Source of the DNA: DASXMR01 sp036495525
Lineage (GTDB): Bacteria > Actinomycetota > Actinomycetes > Streptosporangiales > Streptosporangiaceae
Assembly (NCBI GenBank): GCA_036495525.1
Contig: DASXMR010000112.1
Span: 1-48,360 of the forward strand
Direction of reading: 5' to 3'
Length of the DNA stretch: 48,360 nt
This document shows positions 16,054 to 23,212 of this stretch, in pieces; positions within the stretch are counted from its first letter, which is position 1, and each line of letters opens with the position of its first letter. The notes below the pieces were generated by a model. That model was not told where the DNA came from. It saw nothing but the letters and a program-made list of their open reading frames with translations, and searched no databases. A program made the translations under genes and the position numbers.

Positions 16054-17292
16054 ATGGGCGATCCGCGGATCCTTGGCATCGTTCTGGCCGGCGGCGCTGG
16101 CAAGCGCCTCGCGCCGCTCACCGCCGACCGGGCCAAGCCAGCGGTGCCGTTCGGCGGCCTCTACCGGCTGATCGACTTCGCGCTGTCCAATCTGGTGAAC
16201 GCCGGGTGCCGCCGGATCTGCGTGCTCACCCAGTACAAGAGTCACAGCCTGGACCGGCACGTCTCGACGACCTGGCGGCTGAGCAGCCTGCTCGGCAACT
16301 ACGTCACCCCGGTGCCCGCGCAGCAGCGGCTTGGCCCCCACTGGTACACCGGCTCGGCCGACGCGATGTACCAGTCACTGAACCTGATCTACGACGACCA
16401 GCCGGAGATCGTCGCCGTTTTCGGCGCCGATCACGTCTACCGGATGGACGTGATGCAGATGGTGAACCAGCACGTCGCGTCTGGCGCCGGGGTCACCGTC
16501 GCGGCCATCCCGGTGCAGCGCAAGGAGGCGACCGCGTTCGGGGTGATCCAGACCGCCAAGGACGGGCGGACGGTCGAGGCGTTCCTGGAGAAGCCCGCCG
16601 ATCCGCCATCGCTGCCTGGCCGCCCGGACGAGGCGTTCGCGTCGATGGGAAACTACGTGTTCACCGCCGACGTGCTGGTGGATGCCCTGAAGGAAGACGC
16701 GGCTGACGACGCCAGCCGGCACGACGTCGGCGGGGACATCATCCCGATGCTGGTCGGCCGGGGTCAGGCGCAGGTCTATGACTTCCTGGACAACAAGGTT
16801 CCGGGCGCTGGCGAGCGCGACGCCGGGTACTGGCGGGACGTGGGGACGCTCGACTCCTACTTCGAGGCCCACATGGACCTGTGCGCCGTGCACCCGGTGT
16901 TCAACCTGTACAACGACCGCTGGCCGATCCTCACGCAGGTGCCCTCCCAGCCGCCGGCCAAGTTCGTGCACGACACCGGCGACCGGGTCGGCCACGCGCT
17001 GAACAGCGTGATCAGCAACGGCGTCGTCATCTCCGGCGGCGCGGTGCATGACTCGGTGCTCTCGCCCGGGGTGCGGGTGGACAGCTGGGCCACGGTGGAT
17101 CACGCGGTGCTGCTGCACAACACCAGGATCGGCCGGTACGCCGTGGTCAGGAACGCCATCCTGGACAAGAACGTGGTGGTACCCGAGGGCGCCGTGGTCG
17201 GCGTGGACAAGCAGCACGACCGGGCGCGCGGGTTCGTCGTCTCGGCCGGCGGGATCACCGTGGTCGGCAAGGGCCAGGCGGTGCCGCTGTGA
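16054..17292 (+). CDS. glgC: Glucose-1-phosphate adenylyltransferase (ADP-glucose pyrophosphorylase)
   Basis: A 412-residue enzyme making ADP-glucose from glucose-1-phosphate and ATP. The nucleotide-binding loop LAGGAGKRLAPLTADRAKPAVPFGG is near the N-terminus, with PAQQRLGPHWYTGSADAMYQ, the catalytic Asp in FGADHVYRMD, and FLEKP for the sugar phosphate. A left-handed beta-helix with hexapeptide-like repeats forms the C-terminal third (HDSVLSPGVRVDSWATVDHAV). ATG 16054 gives the normal N-terminus; an ATG at 16024 would add a Cys/Trp-rich decapeptide and is unlikely. It overlaps glgM by four bases (GTGA), so ADP-glucose supply and use are coupled. Confidence 0.95.
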   Translation: MGDPRILGIVLAGGAGKRLAPLTADRAKPAVPFGGLYRLIDFALSNLVNAGCRRICVLTQYKSHSLDRHVSTTWRLSSLLGNYVTPVPAQQRLGPHWYTGSADAMYQSLNLIYDDQPEIVAVFGADHVYRMDVMQMVNQHVASGAGVTVAAIPVQRKEATAFGVIQTAKDGRTVEAFLEKPADPPSLPGRPDEAFASMGNYVFTADVLVDALKEDAADDASRHDVGGDIIPMLVGRGQAQVYDFLDNKVPGAGERDAGYWRDVGTLDSYFEAHMDLCAVHPVFNLYNDRWPILTQVPSQPPAKFVHDTGDRVGHALNSVISNGVVISGGAVHDSVLSPGVRVDSWATVDHAVLLHNTRIGRYAVVRNAILDKNVVVPEGAVVGVDKQHDRARGFVVSAGGITVVGKGQAVPL

Positions 17293-18506
17293 CCTTGGCC
17301 GGGTCAGCGGCCGGCGGTGGCGAGCCGGCCGGCGGCCTGCCGCGCCCGCTTCGCGTCGCGCTGCTGACCAGGGAGTACCCGCCGGAGATCTACGGCGGCG
17401 CCGGGGTGCACGTGGAGTACCTGGCTCGCGAGCTGGCCGGCCTGGTGGACCTGGCCGTGCACTGCCAGGGCGCCGACCGGGCCGGAGCCGTGGCGCACCA
17501 GCCGTGGCCGCTGCTCGCCGACGCGAACGCGGCGCTGCGGACGCTGTCCGCCGACCTGTCGATGACCGCGGCCGTCGCGGCCGCTGACATCGTGCACTCG
17601 CACACCTGGTACGCGAACCTGGCCGGCCACCTGGCCGCGCTGCTGTACGGGGTTCCGCACGTGCTGACCGCGCACTCGCTTGAGCCGCTGCGGCCGTGGA
17701 AGGCCGAGCAGCTTGGCGGCGGTTATCAGGTCTCGTCGTGGTGCGAGCGGACCGCGATCGAGTCAGCCGCCGCGGTGATCGCCGTCTCGGACGGCATGCG
17801 GGCCGACATCCTCGCGGCCTACCCGGCGGTGCCGCCTGGCCGGGTCCTGGTCATCCGCAACGGCATCGACACCAGCCAGTACGCGCCGGACCCCGGCACC
17901 GGCGTGCTGGCCAGCTACGGCATCGAGCCTGACCGGCCGTCGGTCGTCTTCGTCGGCCGGATCACCAGGCAGAAGGGCCTGCCGGTGCTGCTGCGCGCCG
18001 CCGAGCGGCTTGATCCGGCCGTGCAGCTCGTGCTCTGCGCTGGCCAGCCGGACACGCCGGAGCTGGCCGCTGAGGTCACCGCCCTGGCCGCGCACCTGCA
18101 GGCCACCAGGTCAGGCGTCACCTGGCTGTCCGGCATGCTGGCCAGAGAGGAAGTCATCCAGATCCTGAGCCATGCGACGGTGTTCGCCTGCCCCTCGCTG
18201 TACGAGCCACTCGGGATCGTCAACCTCGAGGCGATGGCCTGCGGCGCTGCCGTGGTGGCGTCACGAGTAGGCGGGATACCCGAGGTGGTCGCCGACGGCC
18301 AGACCGGCATCCTGGTCCCGCCGGACGACCCGGCGGCGCTGGCCGGGGCGCTGAATGCGCTGGCAAGCGACCAGGACCGGGCAGCGGCCATGGGCCGTCG
18401 CGGGCGCGAGCGGGCCGTCGCCGAGTTCAGCTGGGCGAGCGTCGCGGCGCAGACCGCCGGCCTGTACTCCGAGCTGACTGCTGCGCATCGCTGGCGGACA
18501 AGTTAA
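17289..18506 (+). CDS. glgM: GT4 glycosyltransferase, actinobacterial GlgA/GlgM type
   Basis: A 405-residue GT-B fold enzyme. The N-terminal domain carries LTREYPPEIYGGAGVHVEYLARELA and the HSHTWYANLAGHL motif; the C-terminal domain has FVGRITRQKGLPVLLRAA and the retaining-GT catalytic pair in SLYEPLGIVNLEAMACG. Homologues annotated as glycogen synthase in this phylum (GlgM) condense ADP-glucose with maltose- or glucose-1-phosphate to make maltose-1-phosphate for the GlgE route. The GTG start overlaps the glgC stop by four bases. The symbol is by subfamily similarity; no glgE, glgB or treS gene is in the window. Confidence 0.88.
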   Translation: MTLAGSAAGGGEPAGGLPRPLRVALLTREYPPEIYGGAGVHVEYLARELAGLVDLAVHCQGADRAGAVAHQPWPLLADANAALRTLSADLSMTAAVAAADIVHSHTWYANLAGHLAALLYGVPHVLTAHSLEPLRPWKAEQLGGGYQVSSWCERTAIESAAAVIAVSDGMRADILAAYPAVPPGRVLVIRNGIDTSQYAPDPGTGVLASYGIEPDRPSVVFVGRITRQKGLPVLLRAAERLDPAVQLVLCAGQPDTPELAAEVTALAAHLQATRSGVTWLSGMLAREEVIQILSHATVFACPSLYEPLGIVNLEAMACGAAVVASRVGGIPEVVADGQTGILVPPDDPAALAGALNALASDQDRAAAMGRRGRERAVAEFSWASVAAQTAGLYSELTAAHRWRTS

Positions 18507-18514
18507 GATACATC
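18507..18514. promoter_or_regulatory. GATACATC half-palindrome upstream of the first DUF1707 gene
   Basis: AGATACATCT (18506-18515) is a near-palindrome 22 bases before ATG 18537, just after the glgM stop. The second DUF1707 gene at 48130 has the matching CGATATATCG. The shared core is GATAYATC. Confidence 0.4.
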
Positions 18515-18536
18515 TCGATCTCAGAGGAGGTGCGAG

Positions 18537-19139
18537 ATGACACCGTCCGGCCAGCCGGATCCCCAGCACGCCGATTCCCCCGCGATCCGCGCATCGGATC
18601 ATGACCGCGACCAGGTGGTGCAGCGACTGCAGGTCGCCTTCGCCGAGAACAGGCTCGACGACCAGGAATTTGACCAGCGGATGCGGGCCGCGCTGACCGC
18701 GCGTACCAGCGCTGACCTGGCCGTGCTGACCACCGACCTGCCGGCTGAGCAGCGCCAGGCAGGCGCGGCAGCCGCTCCGTCCTTCGCGCCGGGAAAATAT
18801 GCGGTCGCCTATAAGGGCTCGGTGCGCCGGGCGGGCCGCTGGCTGGTGCCCGAGCGCTTCACCTCGCTGGTCTACAAGGGCAGCGGCTGGCTTGACCTGC
18901 GCGCAGCCGAGCTCACCGCGCCGGTCACCAGGGTGACCGCCATCGCCTACAAGTCACGGATCGACGTGCTGGTACCGCCCGGCGTCCGGGTCGAGGTGGA
19001 CGGGATCGGCATCTCCCGCAGCGAGCCGACCAGCGCTGAGCTGGAAACCCCGCTGCCGCACGACGCCCAGGTGGTGCACATCAGGGGCCTCGGCTACAAG
19101 GGCTCGATCGAGGCCAGCACCAGGCCCCCTGAGCACTGA
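18537..19139 (+). CDS. DUF1707 protein with C-terminal beta domain
   Basis: A 200-residue protein. DUF1707 spans about residues 18-72 (IRASDHDRDQVVQRLQVAF, EFDQRMRAAL), a small helical domain with a conserved RASD-DR start that occurs at the N-terminus of many actinobacterial envelope and signalling proteins. The remainder is beta-rich (YKGSVRRAGRWLVPERFTS, VLVPPGVRVEVDGIGIS) and resembles the LiaF-like cell-wall-stress domain. No membrane helix is present. AGGAGG lies seven bases before ATG. It follows glgM by 30 bases and may be read from it or from its own promoter. Confidence 0.8.
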   Translation: MTPSGQPDPQHADSPAIRASDHDRDQVVQRLQVAFAENRLDDQEFDQRMRAALTARTSADLAVLTTDLPAEQRQAGAAAAPSFAPGKYAVAYKGSVRRAGRWLVPERFTSLVYKGSGWLDLRAAELTAPVTRVTAIAYKSRIDVLVPPGVRVEVDGIGISRSEPTSAELETPLPHDAQVVHIRGLGYKGSIEASTRPPEH

Positions 19140-19170
19140 CGACGAGCGGCGGCGCCCGCCAGGCAGCGCC

Positions 19171-19950
19171 TCAGGCTCGGCGGGCGATGGTGATGATCTC
19201 CCGGCTGGCGGAGGTCAGCGGCGCCCGCTGCCAGTCACCGAACTGCTCCTCGACGGCAAATCCGGAGGCTTGGAGGAACGAGGTGATCGCGGCCTGGTCG
19301 AGGAACCGCAGCCGGCCAAGCCCGGTCTGCGGCTCTGGCCACCACTGCCCGGCTAGTGTCTCGGTGACGGTGACCACGCCATCGGTCACGTCCTGAACCG
19401 CGTAGCTCACCACGACCGGGTCGCCGTCGGGGCCCCGGTGCTCGGACGAGCCGTGCCAGCCTTCCCAGGCGCGGGCCTGCGGGTGCCGGCTCTCGAAGGC
19501 GAACCGGCCGCCGTCGGCGAGCGCGGCCCGGATCGCGGCCAGTGACTGGCGCAGATCGTCGTCGTCCGTCAGCTCCTGGAACGCGTGGCCGGTCATGGTC
19601 GCCAGATCGAACTCGCGGTCAAAGCGGGCGGAAGCCGCGTCGCCGAGGACCCACTCGATGCCACTGTGCCTGCGTGCCAGGGCCAGCACCTCAGGGTCAG
19701 GGTCGAGCCCGCAGAGCCGCCCCTCATGCCCGCCGTCGCTGGCCCGGTGCAGCAGCTGGCCGGTGCCGCAGCCGACGTCGAGGACCCGGCCGGCCTGCAT
19801 GACCAGGCTCAGGTAGAAGTCGTTGTCCCGGCCCCACGGGTTGAGCACGTCGTACCAGGCGCCGACGCTCGTCCAGTCAGCCGGGCCGGCGGCCGCTGGA
19901 TCGGCAGCAGCCTCGGCGCTCCGCCCGACGTCTCCGCTAGTCCCGGTCAC
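19171..19950 (-). CDS. Class I SAM-dependent methyltransferase
   Basis: About 259 residues. The SAM-binding motif I is VLDVGCGTGQLLHRA with acidic motif II LCGLDPDPEVL and motif III-like WVLGDAASARFDREFDLATMTGHAFQEL. The C-terminal part has the beta strands of small-molecule methyltransferases (REIITIARRA at the end). The frame runs open to 19986, but GTG 19950 is preferred: CATACT ends six bases before it, suggesting a leaderless mRNA. Substrate unknown. The gene stands alone between a DUF1707 gene and a VOC gene. Confidence 0.8.
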   Translation of the reverse strand: MTGTSGDVGRSAEAAADPAAAGPADWTSVGAWYDVLNPWGRDNDFYLSLVMQAGRVLDVGCGTGQLLHRASDGGHEGRLCGLDPDPEVLALARRHSGIEWVLGDAASARFDREFDLATMTGHAFQELTDDDDLRQSLAAIRAALADGGRFAFESRHPQARAWEGWHGSSEHRGPDGDPVVVSYAVQDVTDGVVTVTETLAGQWWPEPQTGLGRLRFLDQAAITSFLQASGFAVEEQFGDWQRAPLTSASREIITIARRA

Positions 19951-20008
19951 CGCGGCAGTATGTCGCCGGGCCGGCCGGGCCGGCAACGTGTTTAGCCGCG
20001 GCAGGTGC

Positions 20009-20506
20009 TCAGGTCACCGAGCCGGCCGCGGCGCCGGTGATCCGGTCGCCCCAGCGGGCCAGCTCGGCGTCGAGGTCGAGCGGAGCGATCATGTCTCCGC
20101 CGGCCAGCTCACGCTCCCAGTCCTCGGCCGGCACCCGCCACATCACCTCGAACTCGATGCCGCTTGGGTCCTTGGCATACAGGGACTTGGACACCTTGTG
20201 GTCGCTGGCTCCGACTAGCGCACCGCGCTGCTGCAGCGCCGCCCCGATCTGGGCCAGCTCAGCGAGCGTGCCCACTTCCCAGGCCAGGTGGTAGAGCCCC
20301 AGGTAGGGCGCGGACGGCGCGGCCGCGTCACCGACCTCGAACAGGCCGAGATCATGGTCATTAGCCGAGCCGGGCGCCCGCAGGAACGCGGCCCGGCCGG
20401 GGATCTCGGTGCTGACCTCGAAGCCGAGGGTGGCGCGGTAGAAATCCACCGCTGCGGTGAGGTCGCGGACGTAGAGCACTGCGTGATTCAGGCGGCGTAC
20501 GGCCAT
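20009..20506 (-). CDS. VOC-superfamily (glyoxalase/extradiol dioxygenase-like) protein
   Basis: A 165-residue protein with the paired beta-alpha-beta-beta-beta fold of vicinal-oxygen-chelate enzymes. Probable metal ligands are the His in LNHAVLYVRDL, the His in GLYHLAWEVG and the Glu in GIEFEVMWRVP, so a metal site looks intact. The last segment (FEVMWRVPAEDWERE) is typical of actinobacterial catechol-2,3-dioxygenase-like proteins. RBS GGGAG seven bases upstream selects ATG 20506. Reaction unknown. It is the next gene after the citrate synthase on the same strand (77 bases), possibly co-transcribed. Confidence 0.82.
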   Translation of the reverse strand: MAVRRLNHAVLYVRDLTAAVDFYRATLGFEVSTEIPGRAAFLRAPGSANDHDLGLFEVGDAAAPSAPYLGLYHLAWEVGTLAELAQIGAALQQRGALVGASDHKVSKSLYAKDPSGIEFEVMWRVPAEDWERELAGGDMIAPLDLDAELARWGDRITGAAAGSVT

Positions 20507-20583
20507 CTCGTGTCTCCCGGCTCCCGGTGAGCAGTCCTGCTGGGACAAGCCAGCGGTGCCCGTCCTGATTCCCGGTCTGCGGC

Positions 20584-21798
20584 TCACAAGCCGGCCGCTG
20601 GCGGGCCGGTGTAGATGGCGCGCGGCCGGATCGGGATGTTGCGCGCGTACTCCTCGAGGCCGTGCGCGATCCAGCCGGCCACCCTGGCCACCGCGAAGAT
20701 GGCCTCGCCGGCGCCAGGGATCAGCCCGGCGACCCCGGCCAGCGCCGCGAGCGCGAAGTCGATGTTCGGCTCGGGCAGCGCGCGCCCGCGGGCCTCGGCG
20801 AAGAAGGCCTCAGCAACGTCGAGCTGCGGCGCGCCGGGCACGGCCTGGCGCAGGATCCGCATCAGCAGCACGGCCCGCGGGTCGCCGGCCTGGTAGACGA
20901 AGTGGCCGAAGCCGGGTATCCGCTCGCCGCGGCGCAGCAGGTCCCCGACCACCCGGCCGGCGTCGGCCGGGCCTTCGGCCGAGGCGAGCATCACCTCCGC
21001 GCCTAGCGAAGCGCCGCCGTGCAGCCAGCCGCCGAGCGCGGCCAGCCCAGCTGACACCACCGCGTAGGGGTCGGCGCGGACCGAGGCGGCGACTCGCGCG
21101 GCCAGCGTGGACGCGGCCAGCTCGTGGTCAGCGAGCAGGACCAGCGCGGCGCTGAGCGCGCTGGTCAGGCCGGACGGCAGCGGCACCGGGCACAGCCGGG
21201 ACGCCAGCCGTGCTGCGATCGGCCCGGAGCTCACAGCCCGGCCGCCGGGCGGCAGCGGCAGGCACTCGATCATGCCGGCGATCAGGCTGCGGGCGGCCGC
21301 GATCACGGCCGGCTGGCCAAGCTGCAGCCGGAGCGGATCGGCCGCCGCCAGCGCCGGCACGACGACCTGGAGCCGTTCCAGCGGCAGCGTCCTGGCGGGC
21401 AGGCCAGCCTGCGCGGCCGTCCCGGCCGCGACCGCCGCGGCGGGCGCCTGCCAGGTATCGGCACCAGCGGGGTCGGCCAGCTCGCCAGACCACAGCAGGC
21501 CGCAGACTTCCTCGAAGCGGTGCTGCCCGGCCAGCTCGGTCACGTCCCGGCCTCGGTAACGCAGCTGGTCGCCGGCTATCTCGGTCAGCTCGGTCTCGAT
21601 CACCAGCTCTGCGGCCGGAGCGCGCCGCGGCCGGCCCCGCCGGGCCAGCCCTTCCACCTCGGCCGCGCGGAACATGCTGCCGCGGCCATGCGGGCTTCGC
21701 CGCCTGGTCAGCACGCCGCGGCTGACGTAGGAGTACAGGCTGGCTTGCTTGATGCCCAGGCGCCGGGCCGCCTCGGCCGCCTCGATCCACTCCGTCAT
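20584..21798 (-). CDS. Citrate synthase-family enzyme with N-terminal MerR/excisionase-type HTH
   Basis: A 404-residue fusion. Residues 1-55 form a MerR/Xis-like helix-turn-helix (WIEAAEAARRLGIKQASLYSYVSRGVLT plus a basic wing). From about residue 70 a citrate synthase fold follows with a complete catalytic triad by motif: H225 (LLADHELAAST), H299 (GFGHFVYQAGDPRA) and D347 (PNIDFALAAL). So it should condense an acyl-CoA with an oxo-acid (citrate or 2-methylcitrate synthase) and may also bind DNA. TACTAT eight bases before ATG, with TTGATT 16 bases further up, is a plausible promoter. It is divergent from a homocitrate-synthase-like gene. Whether the HTH regulates its own promoter is an inference. 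Confidence 0.85.
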   Translation of the reverse strand: MTEWIEAAEAARRLGIKQASLYSYVSRGVLTRRRSPHGRGSMFRAAEVEGLARRGRPRRAPAAELVIETELTEIAGDQLRYRGRDVTELAGQHRFEEVCGLLWSGELADPAGADTWQAPAAAVAAGTAAQAGLPARTLPLERLQVVVPALAAADPLRLQLGQPAVIAAARSLIAGMIECLPLPPGGRAVSSGPIAARLASRLCPVPLPSGLTSALSAALVLLADHELAASTLAARVAASVRADPYAVVSAGLAALGGWLHGGASLGAEVMLASAEGPADAGRVVGDLLRRGERIPGFGHFVYQAGDPRAVLLMRILRQAVPGAPQLDVAEAFFAEARGRALPEPNIDFALAALAGVAGLIPGAGEAIFAVARVAGWIAHGLEEYARNIPIRPRAIYTGPPAAGL

Positions 21799-21865
21799 GG
21801 TCGTTCATAGTAACCAAACATCGATTTAAATCAACATTGACTAACTAGTACAGGAGCCGTCAATA
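21799..21865. promoter_or_regulatory. AT-rich divergent control region with 10-bp palindrome
   Basis: A strikingly AT-rich stretch holds the perfect palindrome GATTTAAATC (21823-21832). Leftward: TACTAT preceded at 16 bases by TTGATT. Rightward: TTGACT (21837-21842) with AATAAT/TCAATA-like boxes 17-19 bases downstream. The palindrome lies between the leftward -35 and -10 elements and next to the rightward -35. Confidence 0.55.
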
Positions 21866-21952
21866 ATCGAGTCTGACGCAGGCACTCAACGACCGCCGAC
21901 CAGTCCCGGATTGCGGCCCCGGAACAGCCGGCCTGACCAGCTGGAGTTCGGA

Positions 21953-23179
21953 ATGCCTCAGATCCACTTCCTCGATGTCACCAACCGGGACGGCGTGCAG
22001 ACGGCGCGCACGGGACTGTCCAAATTCGGCAAGACCATGATCAACTTCTACCTGGGCAAGCTCGGCGTCGCACAGTCGGAGATCGGGTTCCCGTTCCTCT
22101 TTCATGAAGTTCCTTACGTGCGCGCCAACGTCGCGCTGGCGCGGGCCGGCGCGCTCGGCGAGCTGCGGCTCTCCGGCTGGTGCCGGGCCGTGACCGATGA
22201 CGTCGAGAGCGCGCTGCCGCTCGGGCTGCGGCACTACAACCTGTCGATGTCGACGTCGGACCAGATGATCGCGCACAAGTTCCGCGGCCGCCTGGACCGC
22301 AGCGCGATCATCGCTGAGATGACCGCGGCCGTGCGCGCGGCCCGGCAGGGCGGCGCGCAGACGATCGGGGTCAACGCCGAGGACGGCTCGCGGACCGACG
22401 ACGGCTTCCTGCTGGAGTTCGCGACCGCCGCGATCGAGGCCGGCGCCGGCCGGATCAGGTACTGCGACACCATCGGCGGCGATTCGCCGCAGCGGATCAG
22501 GGAACGGTTCGCCAAGCTGGCCGCGGCGACGTCAGTGCCGGTCGAGACGCACTGTCACAACGACCTGGGGATGGCCGTGGCCAACTCGGTCAGCGGGGCG
22601 CTCGGCGACCTGGATGCCGGCCAGGACGCGTGGGTCAACACCTGCGTCAACGGCATCGGCGAGCGCTCAGGCAACGCCGACCTGCTGTCCTGCATCCTGG
22701 CGTTCCAGCACGGCTTCGGCATCGCCGAGCGCGCCGAGATCGGCGACCCGGTCGACCTGACCTGGGCACGGCGGTTCGCGCTGTGGGCTAGCTATGCGTT
22801 CGGCCAGCCGCTGCCGCAGAACCAGCCGGGAGCCGGCCGTAACGCGTTCGCGCACGAGTCAGGCATTCACGCCGACGGCGCGCTGAAGGACCGGCACAAC
22901 TACGAGCTGTACGACGACGCCACCCTCGGCCCGTTCCCGCAGGACTGGCACACCGCTGCCGGCCGGGTCGTGCTCACCGGCGAGTACGGGGGCATGGCCG
23001 GGTTCCGGCATGTCATGGACGGCCTCGGCCTTGACCCCGGTGAGCACGAGGACCTGGTGTTCCGGCTCGTCCAGCTCTGCTCGGCGGCGACTGGCAAGCC
23101 GCTGACCGACGACGAGCTGCGGCTGATCGCCGGTTACCCGCGGGAGCTGGCGCTGCTGTACCCGGGGCTGCTCAGCTGA
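21953..23179 (+). CDS. Homocitrate synthase/isopropylmalate synthase-like enzyme (HMGL superfamily)
   Basis: A 408-residue TIM-barrel enzyme of the DRE/HMGL family, which condenses acetyl-CoA (or another acyl-CoA) with a 2-oxo acid. The signature DVTNRDGVQ (R12, D13) opens the barrel, the metal-binding pair is ETHCHNDLG (H200, H202), and NAEDGSRTDD and NGIGERSGNADLL follow. No C-terminal leucine-binding regulatory domain is present, which argues against LeuA and for the homocitrate/Re-citrate synthase group. RBS GGAG six bases before ATG 21953. No homoaconitase or lysine/nif genes are near, so the real substrate is open. A perfect 36-bp palindrome covers the stop. Confidence 0.82.
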   Translation: MPQIHFLDVTNRDGVQTARTGLSKFGKTMINFYLGKLGVAQSEIGFPFLFHEVPYVRANVALARAGALGELRLSGWCRAVTDDVESALPLGLRHYNLSMSTSDQMIAHKFRGRLDRSAIIAEMTAAVRAARQGGAQTIGVNAEDGSRTDDGFLLEFATAAIEAGAGRIRYCDTIGGDSPQRIRERFAKLAAATSVPVETHCHNDLGMAVANSVSGALGDLDAGQDAWVNTCVNGIGERSGNADLLSCILAFQHGFGIAERAEIGDPVDLTWARRFALWASYAFGQPLPQNQPGAGRNAFAHESGIHADGALKDRHNYELYDDATLGPFPQDWHTAAGRVVLTGEYGGMAGFRHVMDGLGLDPGEHEDLVFRLVQLCSAATGKPLTDDELRLIAGYPRELALLYPGLLS

Positions 23180-23193
23180 GCAGCCCCGGGTAC
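23158..23193. terminator. Perfect 36-bp palindrome across the stop codon; bidirectional terminator
   Basis: Two 18-base arms match exactly with no loop, centred between 23175 and 23176. The arm begins GTACCCGGGG and ends CTGCTCAG. It contains the TGA of the HMGL gene (23177-23179) and ends 20 bases before the convergent FtsX gene's stop, so it can end both transcripts. Confidence 0.7.
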
Positions 23194-23212
23194 CGGCCCC
23201 CGTCCCGCCTGA

